DNA of 39,632 nucleotides from Acidobacteriota bacterium (GCA_016210855.1 JACQTJ010000042.1:1-39632), one strand, 5' to 3'. Counted from the stretch's first letter, positions 1 to 7,552 are shown. Notes: generated by a model not told the origin, from the sequence alone. Made by a program: numbers and translations.

Positions 1-508
1 AGACGTGGTCGGGCAGTTCCAGCCTGAGCTCGATTCCAGTGAGCACAATGCGGGAGACCACGCCCGACATCAGGATGCCGGCCAGCAGGCTTGCCACCAC
101 GATGAAGAGCAGGTTGTTGCCGGTATTGAGCGCCGCCAGGGCGATGATGAGTGTCCCCACCACGTAAAACACGCCCTCCCGGGTCAGCTTGTAGTCCACC
201 TGATAGAAGAGCCAGCGCAGCGGTGTGCCCCGCGCCATGGCCGGGACCAGCTTCACCGTGACGTAGCCGGTGATGATGAGTCCCACCAGGCTGAAGAACC
301 AGCCGGTGACGATCATCTCCCAGTCGCGCCGGGCAAAGCCGCGGTCGCGCAGCGCCGAGCCGTTCAGCACCAGCACCAGGGCAATCAGCAGCCAGAAGAG
401 GGCCAAAAAGAAATTCCGCGCCCCGGTCCAGTCGCGCTCGTCCATCCGCTTGACGTAGGTTTCCAAGGCGGGGTGGAAGCGGGCGAGTCTCAGGGCCAGT
501 TCGCGCAT
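1..508 (-). CDS. DUF58 domain membrane protein, N-terminal part (cut by window edge)
   Basis: The reverse strand is open from an ATG at 508 to the left edge, giving 169 residues with no stop. The start lies 11 bases after the moxR stop codon, so the two genes are very probably one operon. Hydrophobic segments are at about residues 33-50, 66-86, 113-127 and 132-152. The stretch around 128-150 (LNTGNNLLF, then a run ending SGVVSR) is the usual N-terminal signature of DUF58 proteins. MoxR ATPases and DUF58 proteins commonly occur side by side; the ATPase is thought to act as a chaperone for complexes that contain the DUF58 and von Willebrand-type partners. The DUF58 domain proper would lie outside the window, so the family call rests on the membrane segments and on the neighbour. 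Confidence 0.8.
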   Translation of the reverse strand, partial: MRELALRLARFHPALETYVKRMDERDWTGARNFFLALFWLLIALVLVLNGSALRDRGFARRDWEMIVTGWFFSLVGLIITGYVTVKLVPAMARGTPLRWLFYQVDYKLTREGVFYVVGTLIIALAALNTGNNLLFIVVASLLAGILMSGVVSRIVLTGIELRLELPDHV

Positions 509-519
509 AGCCGCCGCCC

Positions 520-1473
520 CTAGAGCGGGACTTCCGTCGAGTCCAGGATCTCCTGCAGGATGGCTTCTGCCTGCTCGGCCTTGCGCAGAGTGGAGGCGTA
601 GCGCGTGCTCACCACCACCCGGTGGGCGAAGACCGGAATCACCAGCCGCTTGAAGTCGTCGGGCACGCAGTAGCCGCGGCCTTCGAGGAAGGCCAGAGCC
701 TGCGCGGCCCGGTGGAGCATCATGGAGCCGCGGGGGCTGACGCCCAGGCTCAGGTGCTCGCTGGCCCGGGTGCGGTTGACCATGGTGAGCGCATAGTCAA
801 GCAGGGCTTCGTCCACCCGCACCTGCCGGACCTGCTCCTGGAAGCCCAGCACTTCGTCGGCCGGCAACAGCGGCCGCAATCGCTCCAGCGCCTGCTGGGG
901 GTCGTTCTCCGTGCGCAGGATTTCTTTTTCGCTCGCGGCTTCCGGATAGCCCATCCGTACCCGCAGCAGGAAGCGGTCGAGCTGCGACTCGGGCAGTGGA
1001 TAGGTGCCGTGGTGTTCGATGGGGTTCTGGGTGGCCAGCACCAGGAAGGGCTGGGGCAGGGGATAGGTGTGGTTGTCCACTGTCACCTGGTGCTCGTTCA
1101 TGGCCTCGAGCAGCGCCGACTGCGTCTTCGGGGTGGTGCGGTTGATTTCGTCGGCGAGGACGACGTTGGCAAACACCGGCCCATGCTTGAACTGGAAGCT
1201 CTGTTCGCGCTGGTTGTAGACGGAGATGCCAATGACGTCGCTCGGGAGCAGGTCCGAGGTGAACTGGATGCGCTGGAACGTGCAGTTGAAGCAGCGGGCC
1301 AGAGCCCGGGCCAGCATGGTCTTGCCGACACCGGGGACATCCTCGATCAGCAGATGGCCGCGGGCGAACAGGCCGACCAGGGCCAGCTTGATGACGTCGT
1401 CCTTGCCCTTGATGACCGTGGCGATGGCCCGCTGCAGCTCGGCCAGCTGGGCCCCGGTTTGGGTATGGTCCAT
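520..1473 (-). CDS. MoxR family AAA+ ATPase
   Basis: A 317-residue cytoplasmic ATPase of usual MoxR length. Walker A is GVGKT at residues 48-52, Walker B is LADE at 106-109 followed by INR, sensor 1 is ATQNP at 147-151, and the LPESQLDRF segment at 160-168 is the hallmark MoxR arginine region. The C-terminal part is the AAA lid domain. The ATG at 1473 is preceded by AGGGG a few bases upstream. MoxR ATPases act as chaperone-like remodelers for the assembly of membrane or secreted complexes, usually encoded with DUF58 and VWA proteins; the DUF58 gene follows immediately here. The actual client cannot be told from the window. Confidence 0.93.
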   Translation of the reverse strand: MDHTQTGAQLAELQRAIATVIKGKDDVIKLALVGLFARGHLLIEDVPGVGKTMLARALARCFNCTFQRIQFTSDLLPSDVIGISVYNQREQSFQFKHGPVFANVVLADEINRTTPKTQSALLEAMNEHQVTVDNHTYPLPQPFLVLATQNPIEHHGTYPLPESQLDRFLLRVRMGYPEAASEKEILRTENDPQQALERLRPLLPADEVLGFQEQVRQVRVDEALLDYALTMVNRTRASEHLSLGVSPRGSMMLHRAAQALAFLEGRGYCVPDDFKRLVIPVFAHRVVVSTRYASTLRKAEQAEAILQEILDSTEVPL

Positions 1474-1479
1474 GGCCCC

Positions 1480-1509
1480 TTGTCGGCTCCGCCCTTGCTC
1501 GCTTAGAAT
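1480..1509 (+). promoter_or_regulatory. Candidate sigma70 promoter for tRNA-Val
   Basis: TTGTCG at 1480-1485 and TAGAAT at 1504-1509 are separated by 18 bases; they match the -35 and -10 consensus at 4 of 6 and 5 of 6 positions. Transcription would begin near 1516, about 15 bases before the mature tRNA 5' end. It overlaps the upstream region of the divergent moxR gene. Confidence 0.45.
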
Positions 1510-1638
1510 CGTCGTCGAGCTTTGGAACGTGGGCGCTTAGCTCAGCGGTGGAGCGCTCCCCTCACACGGGAGAGGTCGTAGGTTCGAATCCTACAGCGCC
1601 CACCACCTGCCTTGCCCCTCTGCTTCGCTACGATTCTA
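1504..1638. repeat. 9-bp inverted repeat bracketing the tRNA gene
   Basis: TAGAATCGT at 1504-1512 is repeated in inverse orientation as ACGATTCTA at 1630-1638. With one inserted base the match extends to GCTTAGAATCGT against GCTAGAATCGT (1501-1512 and 1630-1640). The left copy contains the candidate -10 box. The arms enclose the complete tRNA; the function, if any, is unknown and chance similarity cannot be excluded. Confidence 0.3.
1531..1605 (+). tRNA. tRNA-Val (anticodon CAC)
   Basis: A complete cloverleaf can be drawn. The acceptor stem GGGCGCT (1531-1537) pairs fully with AGCGCCC (1595-1601). The anticodon stem CTCCC/GGGAG encloses the loop CTCACAC with anticodon CAC at 1563-1565. The T stem GTAGG/CCTAC encloses TTCGAAT. 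The 3' CCA (1603-1605) is encoded in the DNA. It reads the GTG valine codon, which is frequent in this high-GC sequence. Confidence 0.97.
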
Positions 1639-1714
1639 GCGGAAAACCTTCGCCCGTGAAACCCTTTGTGCCGCTGTTCCTTCGACGCCAGGATCTCTGT
1701 GCTACCATCGCTCG

Positions 1715-2761
1715 GTGCGCACCGCGATCCTGGGTTTCGCCCAAGTCGGCAAGACATCCCTCTTTCGAATCCTCTGCGGGCCGCATGTGCATGCGGAAGC
1801 CTATGGCGCTCACGTAGGGGTCGGGCAGATGCGGGACCCACGCTTGGAGGCGCTGGCCAAGCTGTACCACCCTAAGAAACTCACCTACGCTTATCTGGAG
1901 TTCCTCGACGCCCCGGCGCTTATGAGCGAGCCCGAAAAAGACGCGGCGGTCTTCGGCCTGGTCCGCGGGGCCGAGGCCTTCGCCCACGTGGTGCGGCTGT
2001 TCGGGGAAGACGCCAACCCCGGCCGGGACATCGCCCAGCTCGAAACCGAATTTCTGGTCACGGATCTCGACACCGTTACGAAACGCCTGGAGAAACTCGC
2101 CCGCGACCTCAAAAAAGCTGCCGCGGCAGAGCTCGAACACGAGCACGCCGTGCTCGAGAAAGCCCGCTCGGCTCTCGCCGCCGAGACTCCCTTGCGCGGC
2201 GTCGAGCTCGGTCCCGAAGACCAGCGCCTGCTGCGCGGCTTCATGCTGCTCAGCGCCAAGCCGCTGCTGCTGGTGCTGAACGCCGGGGACGAGGATGCCC
2301 CTGCCATCGAGGGCGTTCCGGAGAAGTACGGCGTGGCTGGCTCCGCCCGCCGGCCCCGCGTCGCCCTCACCGAAATCTGCGGGAAAATCGAGACCGAGCT
2401 GGCCGAGCTTGACCCCGGCGAAGCCGCCGACTTCCTGGCGAGCTACGGGTTGAAGGAGTCGGCCCGCGACCGCGTCCTGCATACCGCCTACGGCTTGCTC
2501 GGCTTCATCACTTTCTTCACGGTCAGCGAGCCTGAGTGCCGCGCTTGGACGGTGCCCCGCGGCACGCTGGCCCTCGAGGCCGCCGGGATGGTACATTCCG
2601 ACTTTGCCCGCCGCTTCATCAAGGCGGAAGTGATTCCCTGGCGAGAGCTCGTCGAGTGCGGCAGCCTGGCCGCCGCCCGCGAGCGCGGCCGGGTGCGGCT
2701 GGAAGGGAAGGACTACCGGGTGGCCGATGGCGACGTCCTCTACATCCGCCACACAGCCTGA
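1715..2761 (+). CDS. Divergent YchF/OLA1-like P-loop NTPase with DUF933 (TGS-like) domain
   Basis: A 348-residue protein starting at GTG 1715. The N-terminus has an intact P-loop (GFAQVGKT, residues 7-14). Residues about 40-56 (DPRLEALAKLYHPKK) and the C-terminal 70 residues (VHSDFARRFIKAEVI, then RLEGKDYRVADGDV) match the YchF architecture, in which the C-terminal domain is DUF933/TGS-like. Canonical YchF is about 363 residues and ribosome-associated. Here the switch I segment (the family's YPF-T-I-PN region) and the switch II DxxG motif with the glycine-rich stretch after it are missing or replaced: the protein reads LEFLDAPAL where DIAGL is expected. The middle holds a helical coiled-coil-like insert (about 125-160). 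It is therefore probably a paralogue rather than YchF itself; nucleotide turnover is uncertain. It stands 7 bases before the ZIP gene. Confidence 0.82.
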   Translation: MRTAILGFAQVGKTSLFRILCGPHVHAEAYGAHVGVGQMRDPRLEALAKLYHPKKLTYAYLEFLDAPALMSEPEKDAAVFGLVRGAEAFAHVVRLFGEDANPGRDIAQLETEFLVTDLDTVTKRLEKLARDLKKAAAAELEHEHAVLEKARSALAAETPLRGVELGPEDQRLLRGFMLLSAKPLLLVLNAGDEDAPAIEGVPEKYGVAGSARRPRVALTEICGKIETELAELDPGEAADFLASYGLKESARDRVLHTAYGLLGFITFFTVSEPECRAWTVPRGTLALEAAGMVHSDFARRFIKAEVIPWRELVECGSLAAARERGRVRLEGKDYRVADGDVLYIRHTA

Positions 2762-2767
2762 GATCGG

Positions 2768-3496
2768 ATGAACAACGTCGCCCTCAGTTTCCTGCTCGGT
2801 TTGACCGCTGGCATCGCCAACGTGTTCGGTGGCTTGCTCGTTGTCCGCCGGCACTGGAAGCGCGAGGTACTGAAATACTTCGTGGCCCTGGGGTCAGGCT
2901 TCATGCTGGCCACAGCGCTCCTGGAGATGGTGCCGGAGAGCCAGCAATTGGTGGGAGAGTGGGCTCTGGGGCTGGTGCTGCTCGGCTACCTGCTCGTCCA
3001 TTTCTTTGAGCACACCATCGTGCCCCACCTGCACTTCGGAGAGGAAACCCACCCCGAGGAATTCGCCGAGACCGGTGCCGGGTACGCGGCCATCTTCGGC
3101 ATGCTCATCCATGCTTTCTTCGATGGGGCGGCCATCGCCTCCGGCTTCATCGTCTCCACGTGGTTGGGCGTGGTTGTTTTCCTCGCCGTGTTCCTCCACA
3201 AAGTTCCCGATGGCTTCACCGTGGCCTCGGTGGTGATGGCGAGCGGACAAGGCTCCCGCAAGGCCATGGGGGCGACGGTGCTGATGGGGGTGGCGACGCT
3301 CGGAGGACTCGCCGCCATGTGGCTCCTGCGCTCTCAGGTGGCCTACGGGCTGTCGCTCGCGGCCGGGGCCACCCTCTACGTGGCCGCCTCCGACCTGATG
3401 CCGGAGGTCAACCGCGAGCCCGGCATCCTGATGGCCGTCTGGGTCTTCATCGGGGTGGCGCTGATGCTCGCCCTGCGGTTCCTCTCCCCCCTGTGA
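2768..3496 (+). CDS. ZIP family divalent metal transporter
   Basis: A 242-residue integral membrane protein with about eight hydrophobic segments and very short loops, the usual size of bacterial ZIP proteins. The two metal-binding transmembrane motifs are visible: HAFFDGAAIASG in the fourth segment and HKVPDGFTVASVV in the fifth, with the polar residues H, D and P that line the metal path. A short histidine-containing loop (HLHFGEETH) precedes the fourth segment. ZIP proteins move zinc, iron or manganese into the cytoplasm; the metal cannot be told from sequence. The gene begins 6 bases after the YchF-like gene and probably shares its transcript. Confidence 0.92.
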   Translation: MNNVALSFLLGLTAGIANVFGGLLVVRRHWKREVLKYFVALGSGFMLATALLEMVPESQQLVGEWALGLVLLGYLLVHFFEHTIVPHLHFGEETHPEEFAETGAGYAAIFGMLIHAFFDGAAIASGFIVSTWLGVVVFLAVFLHKVPDGFTVASVVMASGQGSRKAMGATVLMGVATLGGLAAMWLLRSQVAYGLSLAAGATLYVAASDLMPEVNREPGILMAVWVFIGVALMLALRFLSPL

Positions 3497-3553
3497 GCGC
3501 AAGATGGCGCAACCTCTGGGCCGAAATCGGGTTAGATAGGAACGGAGCCACGC

Positions 3554-4135
3554 GTGGCCACGAGCGACAAGGACTGGATGCTCCGGCTCCAGGGCGGCGA
3601 CACGCTTGCGTTCAATGTGTTGGTGGAGAAGTACCGCGCCCCGGTCATCCACTTCCTCTACCGCATCGTGCACGAGACGGCCCTGGCCGAGGAGCTGGCC
3701 CAGGAGGTCTTCCTCCGCGTCTACCGGGCGCGGACGAGCTATCGGCCCCGAGCCAAGTTCACGACCTGGCTGTTCCGCATCGCCACCAACGTCGCCTTGA
3801 ACGCCCTGCGCGACGGCCGGATGCGCCGGGCCCGGGAGACCTCGCTCGAGGGCAGGGAAGAGACCACCGGCGCCCCGGTGGAGGTGGCGGACCCAGAAGG
3901 GAGCGTGGAGCAGAAGATGCTTGAGGCCGAACGCCGCGCCCAGATTCGCCAGGCGGTCGAAGCCCTGCCCGAAAAGCAGCGCCTGGCCGTACTCTTGCAC
4001 AAGTACCAGGAGCTCGACTACGCCGAAATCGCCGAGATTCTCGACTGCTCGGAGAGCGCCCTGAAGTCGCTGCTCTTCCGGGCCTACGAAACTTTGCGCG
4101 TCCGGCTGAGACCCCTGTTGGGAGCACGAGCATGA
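3554..4135 (+). CDS. ECF-type RNA polymerase sigma factor
   Basis: A 193-residue sigma factor with only regions 2 and 4. Region 2 covers about residues 22-88 and includes the -10 recognition part (KFTTWLFRIATNVALNALR); region 4 covers about 130-185 with a helix-turn-helix at 154-178 (YAEIAEILDCSESALKSLLF). The linker is short and charged. The start is GTG at 3554. It overlaps the next gene by four bases (ATGA), and that gene encodes a zinc-finger anti-sigma factor, so this is a classical ECF sigma/anti-sigma pair. It directs RNA polymerase to a small regulon, usually including its own promoter; no auto-promoter could be identified with confidence in the 57 bases upstream. Confidence 0.95.
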   Translation: MATSDKDWMLRLQGGDTLAFNVLVEKYRAPVIHFLYRIVHETALAEELAQEVFLRVYRARTSYRPRAKFTTWLFRIATNVALNALRDGRMRRARETSLEGREETTGAPVEVADPEGSVEQKMLEAERRAQIRQAVEALPEKQRLAVLLHKYQELDYAEIAEILDCSESALKSLLFRAYETLRVRLRPLLGARA

Positions 4136-4650
4136 GCGAACACCTGCGGGAAGAGGAGTTCATTCCCTATCTCGACGCCCGCTTGAGCGACACCGAGCGG
4201 CGGCGGCTCGACCTGCACTTGGCCGACTGCGCCGCCTGCCGGGCCCGCCGCGACGAGTTGCGAGCGCTGCTGGGCGTGCTCGGCGAATGGGAAGCTGTCG
4301 AGCCCTCACCCGGTTTCGACGCCGCCTTGCAGGCGCGCCTGGAAGAAGAAGCGCAGCGGCCCGTCTGGTTCGGCCTGCGCCCGGCCTACGCTGTCGCCCT
4401 GGCCGGGGCGGTTGTGGCCGTGATTGGACTCCTGCTCTGGCGGTCGGTGCCGCCCACGACGGGTCCGCCGCCGGTGGCGCAGACGCCGCCGGAGGTCGTC
4501 GAGCCGGCGCCGGGTGGGGAAACGCCGGGGCTCCAAGCGGGCGACGAACTCGCGGCTCTGGACAACCCGGTGCTGCTCGAGAATTACGAATTGCTCGAAG
4601 AATTCGACATCTTGTTTGAGCCTGCGGGGAAGGAAGAGAAGAAGCTGTGA
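4132..4650 (+). CDS. Membrane-anchored zinc-finger anti-sigma factor
   Basis: A 172-residue protein. The N-terminus carries the anti-sigma zinc-finger core H29-x3-C33-x2-C36 that binds ECF sigma factors in the cytoplasm. One transmembrane helix is at about 85-104, followed by a Pro/Thr-rich and then acidic periplasmic part. Its ATG (4132) lies inside the sigma gene's stop region (ATGA), giving translational coupling and probably equal dosage. It presumably holds the sigma factor at the membrane until an envelope signal releases it; the signal is not evident from sequence. Confidence 0.9.
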   Translation: MSEHLREEEFIPYLDARLSDTERRRLDLHLADCAACRARRDELRALLGVLGEWEAVEPSPGFDAALQARLEEEAQRPVWFGLRPAYAVALAGAVVAVIGLLLWRSVPPTTGPPPVAQTPPEVVEPAPGGETPGLQAGDELAALDNPVLLENYELLEEFDILFEPAGKEEKKL

Positions 4651-5501
4651 CGTCGAGACTGAAAAACCTGCTGGCGCTTGCGGGGCTGGCTCTTGCAATC
4701 GCAGCCGGGGATGCGCGAGCACAGGCCCCTGCGCCGCCGCCCGAGCAGCCCCAGGTGCGGCCTCCGGGACTGCGCGGCCGCGGACCGGGCGGGCCAGACC
4801 GGCCGCTGCGCGCGCTATTCTTGCGGGTGGCGCCGCTTTCGCCGGAAGAGCAGCAGCGCGCGCTCGAGACCGACGAATTGTTTCAGCAGCTGCCCCCGAT
4901 GGCCCGGGAGCGCTTCCGCCGGCGGCTGGAAGAGTTCAACTCCCGGCCGCCGGAGCGGCGCCAGCAGATGCTCGAGCGCTGGGGGTCGGCCGCCCAGAGG
5001 CAGGATGCGCAGGTGCTCTTCCTGCGTCTTGCGCCCCTGCCGCCCGAAGAGCAGGGGACGGCGCTCGACGCTGACGCGGCATTCCAGAAGATGCCGCCGC
5101 AGATGCAAGAGCGATTCCGCTTCCACCTGGAAGAGTTCAACAGCCGCCCGCCGGAGGAGCGGGAGCGAATGCTCGAACGCTTCCGGCGCTTCGCTGAGCT
5201 CTCCCCCGAAGAACAGCGCGAAGTCCGCCGCCGTGCCCGGCTCTTCGCCCAAATGAGCCCCCAGCAGCGCGACCAGGCTCATCGCATCTTCCAGGCCTGG
5301 CAGCAGCTCCCGGCCGATCGCCGCCAGGTTTTGATGGAGCGCCTGCGCCAGTTGCAGGCGGCCACGCCGGAAGAGCGGCGGGGTCTCCCCGAGAATCCGA
5401 GCTTCCTTGCTCCGCTAGCCGAGAACGAGCGCCAGGTGCTGCGAGGGCTGTGGGAATTGCGCCAGCAATTACCCGAAGCCCGGCCTTCCCGGCCGCGCTA
5501 G
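4647..5501 (+). CDS. Secreted DUF3106-like protein with internal duplication
   Basis: A 284-residue protein with an N-terminal signal peptide (hydrophobic core about 8-20, likely cleavage after ARA-QA near 26), a Pro/Gly-rich linker to about 52, and then a very charged helical Arg/Glu/Gln-rich region. The motif LSPEEQ...FQQLPP...RFRRRLEEFNSRPPERR occurs twice at an offset of 67 residues (58-112 and 125-179), followed by further weaker PEEQ/R-rich units. This fits the DUF3106 family, whose function is not known. The start GTG 4647 overlaps the anti-sigma stop (GTGA), making it the third member of a coupled sigma/anti-sigma operon; a periplasmic sensor or accessory role resembling CpxP/Spy-type helical proteins is possible but is inference. 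Confidence 0.75.
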   Translation: MTSRLKNLLALAGLALAIAAGDARAQAPAPPPEQPQVRPPGLRGRGPGGPDRPLRALFLRVAPLSPEEQQRALETDELFQQLPPMARERFRRRLEEFNSRPPERRQQMLERWGSAAQRQDAQVLFLRLAPLPPEEQGTALDADAAFQKMPPQMQERFRFHLEEFNSRPPEERERMLERFRRFAELSPEEQREVRRRARLFAQMSPQQRDQAHRIFQAWQQLPADRRQVLMERLRQLQAATPEERRGLPENPSFLAPLAENERQVLRGLWELRQQLPEARPSRPR

Positions 5502-5620
5502 CCCGACGCGACCACAACATCTTGGACAAGAAGTAGCGTTGCCCCCTCCCCTAGCCCAATTGCTTGGGGAAGGGAAGGTTTCCCGCCCTACATCCGCCTG
5601 AATTCTCCTCAACTTTCCTC

Positions 5621-5649
5621 TTGACAAGGCTGGGGGCCAGGGGTAGAAA
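5621..5649 (+). promoter_or_regulatory. Sigma70-type promoter of the dcw cluster
   Basis: TTGACA at 5621-5626 is a perfect -35 box; TAGAAA at 5644-5649 is a 4-of-6 -10 box, with the optimal 17-base spacer. Transcription should start near 5656, leaving a leader of about 140 bases before mraZ. The 293-base gap from the DUF3106 gene to mraZ holds this promoter, the box array described next, and a small CCCAA/TTGGG hairpin (5555-5568) that lacks a T tract and is at best a weak end signal for the preceding operon. Confidence 0.7.
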
Positions 5650-5695
5650 GTGGCCAAAAGTGGGAGGCAGTGGTCTCCCGGGTGGGTGCAGTGGT
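5647..5695 (+). promoter_or_regulatory. Candidate MraZ operator: phased AGTGG boxes
   Basis: AGTGG recurs at 5649, 5659 and 5669, exactly 10 bases apart; the first two are embedded in AAAGTGG (5647 and 5657). Two further GTGG boxes follow at 5682 (GTGGG) and 5690 (AGTGG), off the 10-base phase. MraZ proteins are known to bind direct repeats of GTGGG/AAAGTG type, one helical turn apart, in front of mraZ. The array starts at the -10 box and covers the start site, so bound MraZ would block or alter initiation. Autoregulation of the dcw cluster is inferred. Confidence 0.65.
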
Positions 5696-5794
5696 GGCTC
5701 TACCCCGCCCAGCTTGACCCCAGGGTAGCAAGACAGGTTGTTAGAGGCGGCCGGCCCGAAATGAACGGGCTGGCGGCTAGGGGTGGGAGCGGAC

Positions 5795-6235
5795 ATGCTC
5801 CGGGGAAGCTACGCCGCGCGCGTAGACGAGAAGGGCCGGCTGAAGATTCCGGCCGCCTTTCTGGCTCCGCTGCGAGAGAACTACAGCGGCCAATTCTTCG
5901 TCACCAGCCTGACCGGTCAGTTTGCCCGCATCTATCCGCTCGAGGAATGGAACCAAATCGAGGAGCGGCTGGCCCGGGTTAGCTCCACCAACCGCGCCAA
6001 GAAGAAGTTCCTGAACCTGGTCAACTACTACGGCCAGGTGGTTTCGATGGACAAGCAGGGGCGGGTGCTGATTCCGGCGGTGCTGCGGGAGTCGGCGGCC
6101 ATGAAAGGAGAGGTGGCGGTGCTGGGCTCGCTCACCTACCTCGACGTTTGGAACAACCAGCGCTTCCTCGAGGAGATTCGCAAGAACCCGATTACCCAGG
6201 ACGACGAAAAGACTCTGGATGACTTGGGCGTGTAG
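5795..6235 (+). CDS. mraZ: Transcriptional regulator MraZ
   Basis: A 146-residue protein with two SpoVT/AbrB-like DNA-binding repeats, each with the MraZ motif DxxxR: DEKGRL near the N-terminus and DKQGRV in the second half. It is the usual first gene of dcw clusters and forms a ring-shaped oligomer that binds repeats in its own promoter. The ATG at 5795 is chosen because the family starts M-(F/L)-RG and GGGAG lies five bases upstream; an in-frame GTG at 5783 would add four residues. The stop overlaps the rsmH start by one base. Confidence 0.95.
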   Translation: MLRGSYAARVDEKGRLKIPAAFLAPLRENYSGQFFVTSLTGQFARIYPLEEWNQIEERLARVSSTNRAKKKFLNLVNYYGQVVSMDKQGRVLIPAVLRESAAMKGEVAVLGSLTYLDVWNNQRFLEEIRKNPITQDDEKTLDDLGV

Positions 6236-7119
6236 TGGCGCGATGGCATACACCGGTCATGGTCGAGGAGGTGCTCGAATGGCTGGACCTCAACCCCGAG
6301 GGCCTCTACGTGGATGCCACGGTTGGGACCGGCGGCCACGCCGCGGCGATCCTCGCCCGGCTGACGACGGGCCGATTGATTGGACTGGATAAGGATCCCA
6401 TGGCTTTGAGTATCGCTCAGGAGCGTTTGCGCGAGTTCCAACCCCGACTCCAACTCGTGCGCTCCAGCTATGCCCACCTCCCCGACGTGCTTGAGCAGCT
6501 GGGCGCCAGCCCGGTGGACGGCCTCCTGGCCGACCTGGGCGTCTCCACGCTCCAGCTCGACGCTCCTGAGCGAGGATTTTCTTTTCAGGCGGCGGGGCCG
6601 CTCGATATGCGCATGGACCCCGACAGCCCAGTGACAGCGGACGACTGGGTCAACCGGGCCCGCGAGCAAGACTTGGCCGAACTGCTCGCCCGCTGCGGCG
6701 ATGAGCGCCACGCCAAAAAGATTGCCAGGGCCATCGTGCGATCCCGCCCTCTGCGGGACACGCTCCACCTGGCACAAGTAGTGACGGGGACCCGGAAGCC
6801 TAAGGGAAGGCAGAAACTGCATCCCGCAACAAGAACGTTTCTGGCGCTGCGGATTGCGGTGAATCGAGAACAGGAGGAACTCGAGCAGTTTCTTCTCCGG
6901 GTCCCCGTCGCTTTGAAATCCGGCGGGCGGGTGGTCATCCTCAGCTACCACTCGCTCGAAGACCGCCTGGTGAAGCACACCTTTCGGGAGCAGGCCGCCG
7001 CCGGCACCTTGCGGGTGCTGACCCGAAAAGTGGTGCGGCCGCGCCCCGAGGAAGTGGCTGCCAATCCCCGCGCCCGGAGCGCCCGCTTGCGGGCGGCCGA
7101 GAAGCAGGGGATGGAATGA
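6235..7119 (+). CDS. rsmH: 16S rRNA (cytosine-1402-N4)-methyltransferase RsmH
   Basis: A 294-residue methyltransferase of the RsmH/MraW family. It starts HTPVMVEEVLEWL, with the S-adenosylmethionine site GTGGHA at 31-36. DLGVSTLQLD followed by ERGFSF and DMRMD forms the family signature, and SYHSLEDRLVK near the end is also conserved. It methylates N4 of C1402 in the decoding centre of 16S rRNA. Its place between mraZ and ftsL is the standard dcw order. The GTG start at 6235 overlaps the mraZ stop TAG by one base. Confidence 0.96.
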   Translation: MARWHTPVMVEEVLEWLDLNPEGLYVDATVGTGGHAAAILARLTTGRLIGLDKDPMALSIAQERLREFQPRLQLVRSSYAHLPDVLEQLGASPVDGLLADLGVSTLQLDAPERGFSFQAAGPLDMRMDPDSPVTADDWVNRAREQDLAELLARCGDERHAKKIARAIVRSRPLRDTLHLAQVVTGTRKPKGRQKLHPATRTFLALRIAVNREQEELEQFLLRVPVALKSGGRVVILSYHSLEDRLVKHTFREQAAAGTLRVLTRKVVRPRPEEVAANPRARSARLRAAEKQGME

Positions 7120-7129
7120 AGGGAAGAGA

Positions 7130-7552
7130 ATGGGCTCTCCGGTTCAGGTCTATTGGCTGAAGCGCATTGACAATTCACGCCTGGTGCGCCAGCGCCACCC
7201 GGGTGCTGTCCGCGAGGGCGTCGCCCTGCTGGGCGCCGCCCTAGTCTGTGGGGCCGTCATCCTGCTCTGCGCCTGGCTGCACTTCCGTTTCATTCACAAC
7301 GGCTACCGGCTCGAGGAGCTCCAGGCCCGCCACGAGCAGGTGCTCGACTGGAACCGCACCTTGCGCCTGGAGCAGGCCGCCCTGCTCGACCCGATGCGCA
7401 TTGACCAGCTGGCCCGGACCCGCCTCGGGCTGCAGGCTCCCGCGGCCGGCCAGCTCGTGCCGTTGGGTTCGGTGGAGGTTGCGGCTCCGGTTCCGGTGCT
7501 GGCCCGGGCCAAGCCGGAGCGGGCGCCGACGCGGGTTTCGGTTGCGGATTGA
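7130..7552 (+). CDS. ftsL: FtsL-like cell division protein
   Basis: A 140-residue bitopic membrane protein: a basic cytoplasmic head (1-28), one transmembrane helix (29-52), then a periplasmic coiled coil (about 59-85) and the segment DPMRIDQLARTRLGL, which is the conserved end of the FtsL/DivIC coiled-coil fold. A Pro/Ala-rich tail follows. FtsL forms a trimeric complex with FtsB and FtsQ that activates FtsW-FtsI. FtsL sequences are poorly conserved; the call rests on topology and on position between rsmH and ftsI. The start ATG 7130 has AAGAG upstream. Confidence 0.85.
   Translation: MGSPVQVYWLKRIDNSRLVRQRHPGAVREGVALLGAALVCGAVILLCAWLHFRFIHNGYRLEELQARHEQVLDWNRTLRLEQAALLDPMRIDQLARTRLGLQAPAAGQLVPLGSVEVAAPVPVLARAKPERAPTRVSVAD

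Noticed and set aside
5-523. Plus-strand open frame at the left edge
   Set aside because: It is antisense to the DUF58 membrane protein, whose translation has clear membrane helices and the NTGNNLL signature.
1628-2854. Minus-strand open frame of about 400 codons opposite the YchF-like gene
   Set aside because: The translation is low-complexity His/Gly/Glu/Ala without domains, while the plus strand has a P-loop and DUF933 tail.
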